Part shown: in pieces, positions 1 through 7,604 of the stretch | How the letters are laid out: each line of letters opens with the position of its first letter | How positions within the stretch are numbered: the first letter of the stretch is position 1 | Source: JAAYHV01 sp035268985 | GTDB lineage: Bacteria; Bacillota; Clostridia; Peptostreptococcales; Anaerovoracaceae | Assembly (NCBI GenBank): GCA_035268985.1 | Contig: DATFJV010000100.1 | Span: forward strand, 1 to 15,089 | Length of the DNA: 15,089 nucleotides | Reading direction: 5' to 3' | The notes under the pieces: model-generated | Database searches by the model: none | What the model was told of the DNA's origin: nothing | The model's input: the letters and a program-made list of their open reading frames with translations, nothing else | Program-made: the position numbers and the translations under genes

Positions 1-126
1 ATTAGTAGAGAGGATACTTATGAAGCGAAGGTATTAGACGTAACCGACCAAGGACATTTGCTTATAGAAAAGAAAGACGGTGGTATTGAAGAAATATACT
101 CCGGAGAGGTTTCTGTTAGAGGCAAG
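1..126 (+). repeat. Left copy of exact 126-bp terminal direct repeat
   Basis: These bases are identical, in the same orientation, to the last 126 bases of the window. They begin ATTAGTAGAGAGG and end AGAGGCAAG. The repeat lies inside the 3' end of a birA coding frame. Exact coincidence with both window edges points to assembly overlap of a circular or tandem unit, or to a contig bounded by two copies of a genomic repeat. Confidence 0.97.
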
Positions 127-141
127 AACGGATATGTGTAA
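1..141 (+). CDS. birA: Biotin--[acetyl-CoA-carboxylase] ligase (BirA), C-terminal end, partial
   Basis: The frame is open from base 1 to a TAA at 139-141 and gives 46 residues. It matches the small C-terminal SH3-like domain of BirA, with the family pattern of a Tyr-Glu-Ala-Lys start, a Leu-Leu-Ile-Glu strand, an acidic-Gly turn, then YSGEVSVRG and a terminal GKNGYV. BirA attaches biotin to biotin-dependent carboxylases and can act as a repressor. The catalytic and DNA-binding parts are not in the window. If the window is linear, the gene continues upstream off the left edge. If it is a circle, this joins the fragment at 14937-15089 and is only a headless 3' end. GCG, ACC and GAC codons make it visibly less AT-rich than the neighbouring operon. 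It converges on the small membrane gene that ends at 151. Confidence 0.85.
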   Translation: MSREDTYEAKVLDVTDQGHLLIEKKDGGIEEIYSGEVSVRGKNGYV

Positions 142-150
142 TCCATATTT

Positions 151-396
151 TTATCTGTTTTTTTTAGAATCTAATTTTGACATATTACAAACCTCTACAA
201 CAGATAAAATGTGAATAAGCAACCCTCCTGAGTATCTACCAATAAAAGATGTGCTTGAATCAGTTAAATGATATGTAATATAACCCATTGCAAACATCCA
301 AAATACCATCATAAGTCCTCTTGTTTCTCTTTTTAAAATCACATGTCCTGAACCAGGTATTATGATTGCTAAAAGTATAGTTAATATTCTTTTCAT
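151..396 (-). CDS. Small multi-helix membrane protein, function unknown
   Basis: This 81-residue protein begins with a hydrophobic helix (about residues 3-18). A Pro-Gly-Ser-Gly-His turn, a short basic stretch (KRETRG) and two more hydrophobic stretches (about 26-46 and 56-70) follow, then a basic tail. The layout resembles small TM2-like proteins with a PG-x-GH loop after the first helix, but I do not recognise a named family. The start overlaps the stop of the upstream permease by one base (TAATG), with GGAAGGG as ribosome binding site, so it is translationally coupled to the permease. It is the last gene of the minus-strand run and converges on birA only 9 bases away. No clear terminator separates the two. 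Confidence 0.7.
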   Translation of the reverse strand: MKRILTILLAIIIPGSGHVILKRETRGLMMVFWMFAMGYITYHLTDSSTSFIGRYSGGLLIHILSVVEVCNMSKLDSKKNR

Positions 397-1757
397 TAGT
401 ACCCTTCCGCTCTAGGCCAATTAGTGTTTTTACCGATGAAACTTTCGTATTTAATATATGATTCTCTTCTCTTTTTAAACCAGATAGATGCCAAAAAATA
501 AAAAGTTAATCCCGATACAATGTTAACCCAATATCCGAAGTACATTCCTATCAAAGTAAGCACAGCCAAAATAAATAAAACAATAGATGGAAGAGGATGA
601 AAAGGAGAAACATATGCTCTTTCTATTGTGCCAATTGGATACATTCTTCTAAATTTAATCATCATAATTGCCGATAATATATAGACTAATATAGCAGACA
701 TAATCGAAAACGTAATTACTTGATCCAGCATTCCTGTATAACCAAAAGCTATTGCTATCGGTAGCAGAAAGAGTATTGCCCTATAGGGAGTTTTATACTT
801 GGGATGAAGAACTCCAAATATTTCAGGTATCAAAGTATCTCTAGACATTGCATACCATGCTCTGCTGGAATCTGTAATACATCCATTGGCACTTGCCATA
901 CATGAGAGTATAGTTCCGGCAAATAAAGCATTTACAACTATTGGATTTCCAACTTTTCTAGCTGCATCGTATAGTGGATATACTGAAGATCCGAGTATTT
1001 CTGCTTCCACCAATCCCGAACATACAAACCAAGTAGCTGTTGCTCCTACAAGTAGGGTTATAGTGCCTACAATAGCTCCTATAGGTAAGGATCTACTGGT
1101 TGACCTACATTCTTCTGCTGCTAAAGCAGTACCTTCAATTCCCAGGTAAAACCATACGCCAAATTGAAGTGCACCAACGATTCCCATCCATCCGTAAGGA
1201 AGTCCATTTGTTAACTCTTTTATCTGCAGTAGACTTTCAGTTTCCGAATAAAATCTAGTTGAAAACAGAAGTATAAATATTGTTACAAAAGCTATTGCTG
1301 TTATCACAAAGTTTAAAGTTAGTGTAGCATAAACCCCCCTATAGTTAATATATGTAAGTGCCAGTAAACTTAATATAACATAAGGAAGGGCATTAACATC
1401 AGGACTAAGTGTTTTTAATATTTCACCTACTACTAGTGCATCTGCAGCTTGTAGCATAACATATTCAAATACCAACATTAACCCTATGTTAAATGCTGCC
1501 AGAGGACCAAGTAGATATTTTGCCATAGCATACTGTCCTCCTGCTTCAGGTATTACACACCCCATTTCGGTATTCACCATTATTAAACAGATAAACATTA
1601 TTCCAATTATCCAGCAGGCTGCAATAGCTCCTAGGGACCCTCCTTTAGCCACTGCAAAATTCCATCCCATAAATTCTCCAACTATAACTATCCCAACTCC
1701 TAGAGCCCAAATATGCATAGGTCCTAAAACTTTTGACATATTATTATTTTTTTCCAT
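396..1757 (-). CDS. APC-family permease, ethanolamine-permease-like
   Basis: A 453-residue integral membrane protein with about twelve hydrophobic helices. It has the N-terminal layout of amino acid-polyamine-organocation carriers, and a GWNFAVAKGG segment at residues 31-40 resembles the conserved GWN region of ethanolamine permeases. A PEAGGQYAMAKY segment follows in the third helix region, another APC hallmark. The likely substrate is a small amine or amino acid; ethanolamine itself is only a similarity-based guess. AGAGAGGAAAAT before the ATG supports the start at 1757. The gene follows a 35-residue membrane ORF and two small membrane proteins, which suggests a transporter module. In this cluster it could import an amine substrate or export an amine product of betaine breakdown (inference). 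Confidence 0.85.
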   Translation of the reverse strand: MEKNNNMSKVLGPMHIWALGVGIVIVGEFMGWNFAVAKGGSLGAIAACWIIGIMFICLIMVNTEMGCVIPEAGGQYAMAKYLLGPLAAFNIGLMLVFEYVMLQAADALVVGEILKTLSPDVNALPYVILSLLALTYINYRGVYATLTLNFVITAIAFVTIFILLFSTRFYSETESLLQIKELTNGLPYGWMGIVGALQFGVWFYLGIEGTALAAEECRSTSRSLPIGAIVGTITLLVGATATWFVCSGLVEAEILGSSVYPLYDAARKVGNPIVVNALFAGTILSCMASANGCITDSSRAWYAMSRDTLIPEIFGVLHPKYKTPYRAILFLLPIAIAFGYTGMLDQVITFSIMSAILVYILSAIMMIKFRRMYPIGTIERAYVSPFHPLPSIVLFILAVLTLIGMYFGYWVNIVSGLTFYFLASIWFKKRRESYIKYESFIGKNTNWPRAEGY

Positions 1758-1769
1758 ATTTTCCTCTCT

Positions 1770-1877
1770 TTAGTTATTTCTATTTTTCTCTACCTTTATA
1801 AAATCTTTAATCAACAAAAAAGCAAATACTCCGCACATCACCCAAGCTACATAATTCATAAACGACCAAAAGCTCAT
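1770..1877 (-). CDS. 35-residue single-helix membrane protein, possible permease accessory subunit
   Basis: A complete small ORF from ATG (1875-1877) to TAA (1770-1772). It encodes a peptide starting MSFWSFMNYVAW, followed by a hydrophobic helix and a basic-acidic tail (KDFIKVEKNR). A strong GAGGTG ribosome binding site lies five bases upstream, spacing to the genes on both sides is tight (9 and 12 bases), and the composition of one helix plus a charged tail is as expected for tiny accessory subunits found beside some symporters and permeases. I cannot name its family with certainty. Its position directly before the APC permease suggests that it assists that transporter in the membrane (inference). 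Confidence 0.7.
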   Translation of the reverse strand: MSFWSFMNYVAWVMCGVFAFLLIKDFIKVEKNRNN

Positions 1878-1886
1878 AATTCACCT

Positions 1887-2162
1887 CTAATTTATTTTTT
1901 TAAGTTTCTTTTTACTGTATATTATTTCTATCATTTTTTTAAGTTCTCTATTAGAAATTTTTAATATAAATATAATATATACCAGAAGCCCACCCATAGT
2001 TATAATAAAAGAAGGAAATTTTATTTGATAATTCATGCCGCCTTCCCCTCCTACTATAACTCCACCTTGCAAAATCATGGTTGTTAAAAGGGTTGCAAAA
2101 CATAGTATCATTATGAAAAGCGTATCAAAAATTACTGACTTAGAACTTTGATTATTATTCAT
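1887..2162 (-). CDS. Small two-helix membrane protein, function unknown
   Basis: This 91-residue protein has two hydrophobic segments (about residues 11-32 and 49-68). They are separated by a Gly-rich loop (GGVIVGGEGG) and followed by a strongly basic C-terminus ending KKKLKKIN. No catalytic motif is visible and I do not recognise the family. The ATG directly follows the TAA of the preceding small membrane gene. GGAGG ten bases upstream, inside the previous gene's end, serves as ribosome binding site, so the two are probably translated as a pair. Location upstream of a permease suggests a transport accessory role. Confidence 0.65.
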   Translation of the reverse strand: MNNNQSSKSVIFDTLFIMILCFATLLTTMILQGGVIVGGEGGMNYQIKFPSFIITMGGLLVYIIFILKISNRELKKMIEIIYSKKKLKKIN

Positions 2163-2423
2163 TTATTTTCCTCCATTTTTAATGTCTTCTTTATATATGT
2201 AATTTTTATGTTTTTTGAGATGATTATATACTGCCAATAAAGATACAGTGCCAAACATCATAACCAAAAACCATATAGTATTCATAAAATAGACTTCGGA
2301 CAAATTATTAGCAAAATTTTTAATATTACTCCTTACAACGCCCAAGACTATCCACATTAATAAAGTAAAAATTATTATTATAGTAGTGTCTTTTCTAAAA
2401 ATATTTTTAGCATTTTGATCCAT
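2163..2423 (-). CDS. Small two-helix membrane protein, function unknown
   Basis: This 86-residue protein has a charged N-terminus (MDQNAKNIFRKD), a first helix at about residues 14-30, a polar loop, a second helix at about 48-66 and a basic C-terminal tail. The overall shape recalls small subunits encoded beside sodium symporters, but no family signature is certain. GAAGGAG precedes the ATG at good spacing. It is the first of three consecutive tiny membrane genes leading to the APC permease. A 114-base gap separates it from the CoA-transferase gene upstream, enough room for a promoter, although I see no convincing one. Confidence 0.65.
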   Translation of the reverse strand: MDQNAKNIFRKDTTIIIIFTLLMWIVLGVVRSNIKNFANNLSEVYFMNTIWFLVMMFGTVSLLAVYNHLKKHKNYIYKEDIKNGGK

Positions 2424-2537
2424 TTTTTCTCCTTCTCAATTATATTGGACTATTACTTTAATTATGCATTGTCTACTAATTTACAATCATTTATTTTTCT
2501 AGTTTGATTTTAATTATAGTACTTTTATTACAAGTAT

Positions 2538-3839
2538 TTATACTATAATATTCATTTTTCTAGCTTCATAGGTTAATTTATCTCTGAAATCATAATGTGC
2601 TATTCTTATTAGTGATTTTGCTCTTTGACTTGCCGTCTTACCTTTCAGCTTAACTATTCCATTTTCTGTTACAATGTAATCAACTTCATTTTTTGATGTT
2701 GTTACTACAGAACCATTGGTTAAAACAGGTTTGATTTTTGACATAGTACCTTTTTTTGTAGTGGAGTTCATAGCTATAAAAGATTTGCCTCCATTTGATA
2801 GATTTGCCCCACGCACAAAATCAACCTGTCCTCCAGTCCCACTGTAGTGTTTTTGTCCCATTGATTCTGAACAAACCTGCCCCAGTAAATCTACTTCTAT
2901 ACATGAATTAATAGACATAAAACTCTTATGTTTTGCAATTATTTGAGGATCATTTACGTAATCTACAGGTTTGAACTCTATGGAAGGATTATCATTCAAG
3001 AAGTTATAAAGTCTTTTAGACCCTCCTGCAAAGGTTGTTATACTTTTACTATTATTAATCTCCTTGCTTGTGTTTGTTACAGCACCAGATTCTATCAAAT
3101 CTACAAATGCATCTACAAACATTTCACTGTGAATACCCAAATTCTTTTTATGCATAAGTGCTTTCCCAACTGCATTAGGTATCCCTCCGATTCCCAGTTG
3201 TATTGTTGAGCCATTTGGAATTTCATCTGCTATTATTTTTCCTATTCTTGTATCCAAATCACTTAATAGAGGTGAGTCTAAAACTGGAATTTCATAATTG
3301 CTTTCACAAATTAAGTCTACTTCACTAATATGGATAACATTCTGTCCATGGGTTCTTGGCATATTTGAATTAACTTCTAAAAATATCTTACTTGCCTTGT
3401 TTTTCAATACAAGACTTTCACTACATGCAAGTCCAAAACTAAAGTATCCATGTTCATCCATGGGAGATACAAGGGCATAGAAAACATCAACATTGAGTTG
3501 TTGATCCCAAATCTTAGGTACATTCTTGTAGAAAGAAGGCATATAATCTGCCCTTCCCTCCCTTACCGCATTTCTAGAATATCCTGAAGTGAACCAAGAG
3601 ACGTGTTTGATGTTATTCTTCATCTCTGGTTTTAATAAGTCATGATTATGAAAAGTTAAAAGTGAATGGTGCTCAACCCCTCTAATATCATTTTTTTTTA
3701 AGTGATTAGCAACTGATTTCATTATATCCTTAGGTTCACCACACATTGCCGGAGAAACACAAACATCTTTTTCTCCAATCATTATACCTATTTTTTCAAC
3801 CTTTACTAGTTTTTTATTATATTCATTTTTCCATTTCAT
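2538..3839 (-). CDS. CoA-transferase of the acetyl-CoA hydrolase / 4-hydroxybutyrate CoA-transferase family
   Basis: This enzyme moves CoA between an acyl-CoA and a carboxylic acid, often acetate, in the cytoplasm. From the chosen ATG it has 433 residues, the usual family length. The N-terminus, MKWKNEYNKKLV, resembles the standard start of the family. GIGGIPNAVG lies at 216-225, GIHSEMF at 235-241, and GGQVDF at 336-341. The Glu of GIHSE is residue 239, next to the catalytic Glu238 I recall for the Clostridium aminobutyricum enzyme. The same frame opens at an earlier ATG (3914), giving 458 residues. A purine run AGGAAGGAG lies inside that extension, but no start codon follows it at proper spacing, so the start is unsettled. 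The gene lies downstream of a terminator and probably has reduced or separate expression. Its substrate is unknown; the acyl-CoA made by the oxidoreductase in this cluster is the obvious candidate (inference). Confidence 0.88.
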   Translation of the reverse strand: MKWKNEYNKKLVKVEKIGIMIGEKDVCVSPAMCGEPKDIMKSVANHLKKNDIRGVEHHSLLTFHNHDLLKPEMKNNIKHVSWFTSGYSRNAVREGRADYMPSFYKNVPKIWDQQLNVDVFYALVSPMDEHGYFSFGLACSESLVLKNKASKIFLEVNSNMPRTHGQNVIHISEVDLICESNYEIPVLDSPLLSDLDTRIGKIIADEIPNGSTIQLGIGGIPNAVGKALMHKKNLGIHSEMFVDAFVDLIESGAVTNTSKEINNSKSITTFAGGSKRLYNFLNDNPSIEFKPVDYVNDPQIIAKHKSFMSINSCIEVDLLGQVCSESMGQKHYSGTGGQVDFVRGANLSNGGKSFIAMNSTTKKGTMSKIKPVLTNGSVVTTSKNEVDYIVTENGIVKLKGKTASQRAKSLIRIAHYDFRDKLTYEARKMNIIV

Positions 3840-3950
3840 TCTTTTATTATAGGGTATATCTAAGTAATAATAACCCCTATGCTCCTTCCTAAATATATTT
3901 TTTATACAATACATTTAACACTTCGAATTTTTTATTTTTTTATATTTAAT

Positions 3951-3991
3951 AAAAAAAGCCAGGGCTTCTCCTCTAATAAGGTAGCCCCAGC
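3951..3991 (-). terminator. Rho-independent terminator after the corrinoid protein gene
   Basis: Read on the minus strand, GCTGGGGCT pairs with AGCCCTGGC (nine pairs, two of them G-U) around a 16-base loop. A run of seven T follows directly at 3951-3957. It begins 12 bases after the stop of the corrinoid protein gene, so it should end or attenuate the main operon before the CoA-transferase gene. Continued expression of the downstream genes would need read-through or a promoter between about 3840 and 3950, where the DNA is AT-rich with a weak TATAAA. Confidence 0.85.
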
Positions 3992-4002
3992 GCAAAATAA
4001 AA

Positions 4003-4632
4003 TTACATCATTAAATTTTTACCTTCCTCTGCTGCACTTGAAGCATCTACAGTATATAAATCAGCCTCTATTTCCTCAGCGAATTTATCTGTTACCGGTG
4101 CTCCTCCTATCATTATCTTTACATTATCTTTTAGACCTGCTTCTTTTATAGCTTCTACTACTTTTTTCATTTGAGTCATTGTAGTTGTTAGCATTGCTGA
4201 CATTGCTAATATATTTGCATTGTTTTCCTTTACTGCTTCAACAAACTCGTCCGGGGAAGCATCTACTCCTATATTAACTACTTTAAAACCTGAACTTTCC
4301 ATCATCATACCTACAAGGTTTTTACCTATGTCGTGTAAGTCTCCTTTTACAGTTCCTAATACTACAGTTCCTATGCTAGGCATATCTTCATCATTTATTA
4401 AAGGTTTTACTAGTTCTATTCCTGACTTCATAGCTTTTGCCGACATTAATACTTCTGGCACAAACATCTCACCTTTTTTAAACTTTTCTCCTACTGAGTT
4501 CATTCCTACCATAAGGCCTTCATTTATTATTTTTAAAGGTTCTTCTCCACTGTCTATAAGTTCTTTCACTTTCTCTAAAACTAAATCTGTACTCCCTTTT
4601 AGTACACCTTTTGATATATTTTCATAACTCAT
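4003..4632 (-). CDS. Corrinoid (cobalamin-binding) methyltransferase protein, MtgC/MttC-like
   Basis: This 209-residue protein carries the methyl group between a substrate-specific methyltransferase and the tetrahydrofolate pathway. An N-terminal helical cap domain (about residues 1-85) carries the typical EGLMVGMNSVGEKF region at 38-51. It precedes a B12-binding Rossmann domain with GDLHDIGKNLV at 97-107 (His100 is the lower cobalt ligand), a Ser at 145 and IGGAPV at 175-180. These match the base-off/His-on corrinoid proteins of methylamine and betaine systems. It is the only corrinoid protein here, so it presumably serves both MttB homologs. The start overlaps the transporter stop (TAATG) behind a strong GGAGG site, so expression is coupled. 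A reductive activator for the cobalt is not encoded in the window. Confidence 0.95.
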   Translation of the reverse strand: MSYENISKGVLKGSTDLVLEKVKELIDSGEEPLKIINEGLMVGMNSVGEKFKKGEMFVPEVLMSAKAMKSGIELVKPLINDEDMPSIGTVVLGTVKGDLHDIGKNLVGMMMESSGFKVVNIGVDASPDEFVEAVKENNANILAMSAMLTTTMTQMKKVVEAIKEAGLKDNVKIMIGGAPVTDKFAEEIEADLYTVDASSAAEEGKNLMM

Positions 4633-6191
4633 TATACAACCTCCTGTTTTTGTTTTTCTTTAATTATGCTATCTTCATTTTTTATATCAAATGCTCCTTT
4701 AACTGATGAAATAATAAACGCTGTAAATACAATTAGAAGTGGAAAAGATGCTATAACTCCTATCATTTTAGTTCCATCAATTCCAGCTGCTGCTATCATA
4801 ACCCAAGCAAGAACTCCCATTATAGTTCCCCATATTATTTTCAAAAACATCGGTGGTTCACCTTGTTCATAACGAAATCCTCTTGTAGACATTATAGCCG
4901 CAACAGAAGTCATTGAGTCAGCCATAGTTATAAACGATACTATTATAATCACTAAAAATACTACTACCAACGGTATACCTAGAGGAAACTGAGAGAAAAA
5001 TGAAAAAACAGAACTTTCTAATCCACTAGTCTGGTAAGAACCCCATAAGTCAAATATACCACTTAACTGCATGTCTATTGCTGCTCCTCCAATTATCATA
5101 AACCATACTATACAAAATATTCCAGGTGCAACTACATTAGTTAGTAAAAATTGTCTTATAGTTCTTCCATATGTCAGTCTTGTTAAAAATACTCCTACTA
5201 CTGGTCCATATGCTATCCATACCGCCCAGTAAAATATAGTCCACCACTGAGCCCAGTCTTCGCTATACTCTATACCAAGATAAGTTGATTTATTAAAGAA
5301 TGATGAAATAAACTCTCCGAAAGATTCGACGCCTAAGTTCATAATGAAAGAAAATGGACCTACTAGAAGTATAAATATAAGAACACCTACATACAACTTG
5401 AAATTTTGATTTGCAAGCCACTTCAGTCCTTTATCAATTCCTATCACACTAGTAAAAGTAAAGCTCGCTACTGTTATTACTGTTACTATAGTCCACATTG
5501 TTGTAGATGTATCAATCCCCGCTACAAAACTTATACCGCTAGAAATTTGCATTATTCCTAATCCTAATGATGTGGAAATCCCACCAATCAATGCTAATAG
5601 AGCAACCGAATCAACTATTTTTCCTAATAACCCCTCGCATTTTTCGCCAATTAAAAAGTATAGTCCCGAACTGATGCTAAATTTTCTATTCTTGTTGTAT
5701 ACAGCAAGTGCTATCGGTATTGTACATATGGCGTAAAAGCTATAAGGTGTAAATGACCAATGAAAATATGTTTGTGAAACAGAAAATACTGCAGCTGATT
5801 TACTGAAAGATTCTAACCCTAAAGGAGGTTGAGCAAGGTAAGAAATTGGTTCAGCTACTCCCCAAAAAACTATACCGATAGCTATTCCACCACAAAGACT
5901 CATAGTAAACCATTGTAAAAATGTATATTTTGGCTTGGCATCTTCTCCACCAAATTTTACATTTCCCAAAGGGCCTATCATTAATGCACCACATACCACT
6001 ACAGAAATTGTACCAATAATCATAAAAACCCAACCAAAGCTATTTGTCAAATTTACATAAGTATTCATCATTAAAGATGTGAATTTTTCGTTGTTAATAA
6101 AACTTACAACTACCAATGCAACTGGTATTAAAAATGACGGCCAAAATACTGCATGATTTATTATCTTTCCTTTATTTTTAATTTTTTCCAT
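4632..6191 (-). CDS. BCCT-family betaine/carnitine/choline transporter
   Basis: A 519-residue membrane protein with about twelve helices, of the BCCT family that carries quaternary ammonium compounds by ion symport or antiport. Diagnostic segments are GGIAIGIVFWGVAEPISY (101-118) in the third-helix region and the Trp-rich DWAQWWTIFYWAVWIAYGP (312-330), followed by RLTYGRTIRQF (338-348). The short basic termini lack the long osmosensing extension of BetP, which fits a nutrient carrier rather than an osmoregulator. In the Trp box, positions that are usually WWxxW read VWxxY, so substrate geometry may differ from that for glycine betaine. The gene lies 13 bases after MttB-like gene 1 with a GAGGAG site, and is coupled to the corrinoid gene. 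It is presumably the substrate importer of the pathway. Confidence 0.95.
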   Translation of the reverse strand: MEKIKNKGKIINHAVFWPSFLIPVALVVVSFINNEKFTSLMMNTYVNLTNSFGWVFMIIGTISVVVCGALMIGPLGNVKFGGEDAKPKYTFLQWFTMSLCGGIAIGIVFWGVAEPISYLAQPPLGLESFSKSAAVFSVSQTYFHWSFTPYSFYAICTIPIALAVYNKNRKFSISSGLYFLIGEKCEGLLGKIVDSVALLALIGGISTSLGLGIMQISSGISFVAGIDTSTTMWTIVTVITVASFTFTSVIGIDKGLKWLANQNFKLYVGVLIFILLVGPFSFIMNLGVESFGEFISSFFNKSTYLGIEYSEDWAQWWTIFYWAVWIAYGPVVGVFLTRLTYGRTIRQFLLTNVVAPGIFCIVWFMIIGGAAIDMQLSGIFDLWGSYQTSGLESSVFSFFSQFPLGIPLVVVFLVIIIVSFITMADSMTSVAAIMSTRGFRYEQGEPPMFLKIIWGTIMGVLAWVMIAAAGIDGTKMIGVIASFPLLIVFTAFIISSVKGAFDIKNEDSIIKEKQKQEVV

Positions 6192-6204
6192 TTTTACTCC
6201 TCTT

Positions 6205-7590
6205 TTAAATATATTTTGAAATTAAGTCAATTTGTTCTTCTGTAATGTCAATTTTTTTATAATTTTTTAATCTTTCCAATACTTCTCTTTCTGCAAATAT
6301 ATTTAAGTCACATTTTCCTTTTTTGCACCAATTGTCATAGTTGTCTTTTGAGAATAATTTTGAAATATATTGTTCTTGTCTAAAATTATTTATGGTATGC
6401 TCTTCTCCTATAAACATTCCTCCACTACCTTGATCTCTTATTGAATCCAGTCCTATAGTCTTTTTATCTACTCTAAAACCCCTTTTAAATCTTAATAATT
6501 GTTTTATTAATTCTTCATCAATAATCATTTTCTCAAAACTGACTGAGTTAAATGACTCTAGTATACCACATGATTGAAGGACAAAGTCTATTCCTGAAGA
6601 TATCGGTGCAAGCATTGTAAGAGTCGATTCTATTCCAGCTTGTATATCTGGAATTTTAGAGTCTGTTAAGGAGCCTCCAGATCTTGTAGGAAGTTTATAA
6701 AATTCACCCATTTTTGCAGTTGCTAAAGTAATTAAGGCTGTTTCTGGACTACCTATAGAGTTAGACATATACCTCATATCGCAAGATGTAGAAGTATTTC
6801 CATAAATTACCGGATTGCCTGGCCTAACAATCTGACTTAATACAATCCCTGCAAGAACCTCTGCGTTATTTACAGCAAGAGTTCCAGCTATAGTAACTGG
6901 ACTAGTCGCCCCTGGCAAAGATGCAGAAGCTATTGCAAAGGGTTGTTTTTTTTCTGAGTAAGTTATTATACCTTCAATCATCGATTCATCATATTTTAAT
7001 GGTGATATAGGGCTAATTATTCCCAAAATAACGTTTTCAATTTTCCCTGAAAATCTTTGTACAAGTTCTATGCACTCTTTAGAATTCTTTCTTCCATTTG
7101 TAAATCCAATAAAAGGTTTTGAAGAGTACTTCAAGCAATTAGCTACTCTGTACATATTTCTGTCTTTTATATCTATTTCTTGGGGTTCAACAATTACTGC
7201 TGAATTTATATTAATTACTTCACTTGTATCAATAAGTTTTACAAAATCTATATAATCTTTGCATGTTGCTGGTTTTCTTTCACCTTTTTTAGTAACAAAA
7301 ATAGGCCCTGAAGCAGGTGCAAAATTAGTTCTATCACCTCCAATTTGAACATTTCTGTCTTTTTCTCTTCCTTCTAGCACGAAACTATTAGGTGTTTTAC
7401 TTAAAGCCCAATTCAAAAGCTTTTCATCAATATATACTTTTTTACCCTCTATTCTTGTATTTTTTTTACGAAATTTCTCTAATGCCTTTTCTGATGAGAA
7501 TTCAACACCTATCTTTGATAATATCTCTAATGTATTTTCATGAATTTTATTTATTTCTTTTTTTGATATTGCATCTAGTCTTAGATCCAT
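6205..7590 (-). CDS. MttB/MtgB-family corrinoid-dependent methyltransferase 1 (non-pyrrolysine)
   Basis: This 461-residue protein belongs to the trimethylamine methyltransferase superfamily, which transfers a methyl group from a quaternary or tertiary amine to a corrinoid protein. Conserved stretches include SPVTIAGTLAVNNAEVLAG (230-248), IVRPGNPVIYG (254-264), SGGSLTDSKIPDIQAG (304-319) and GSGGMFIGEEHT (388-399). The frame is closed end to end without an in-frame amber codon, so it is a non-pyrrolysine member like the glycine betaine enzyme MtgB, not true trimethylamine methyltransferase. An AAGGAA site precedes the ATG. Length is normal for the family. It lies between the racemase-family gene and the transporter. 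The substrate cannot be read from the sequence; glycine betaine, proline betaine, carnitine-like or other betaines are possible. Confidence 0.93.
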   Translation of the reverse strand: MDLRLDAISKKEINKIHENTLEILSKIGVEFSSEKALEKFRKKNTRIEGKKVYIDEKLLNWALSKTPNSFVLEGREKDRNVQIGGDRTNFAPASGPIFVTKKGERKPATCKDYIDFVKLIDTSEVININSAVIVEPQEIDIKDRNMYRVANCLKYSSKPFIGFTNGRKNSKECIELVQRFSGKIENVILGIISPISPLKYDESMIEGIITYSEKKQPFAIASASLPGATSPVTIAGTLAVNNAEVLAGIVLSQIVRPGNPVIYGNTSTSCDMRYMSNSIGSPETALITLATAKMGEFYKLPTRSGGSLTDSKIPDIQAGIESTLTMLAPISSGIDFVLQSCGILESFNSVSFEKMIIDEELIKQLLRFKRGFRVDKKTIGLDSIRDQGSGGMFIGEEHTINNFRQEQYISKLFSKDNYDNWCKKGKCDLNIFAEREVLERLKNYKKIDITEEQIDLISKYI

Positions 7591-7604
7591 ATAATTGTTC
7601 CTTT

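Noticed and set aside
886..1773. Plus-strand open frames of 87 and 95 residues opposite the permease
   Set aside because: They are antisense to conserved transmembrane coding sequence and show no independent coding signal.
2513..2549. AT-only inverted repeat ATTATAGTA ... TACTATAAT near the CoA-transferase stop
   Set aside because: The arms are AT-rich, overlap the last codons and lack a following T-run, so it is not a convincing terminator.
4220..4627. 135-residue plus-strand open frame opposite the corrinoid protein
   Set aside because: It lies wholly antisense to a well-supported gene, has no ribosome site or recognisable domain, and its Ser/Thr/Pro-rich composition is what the reverse of this gene would give.
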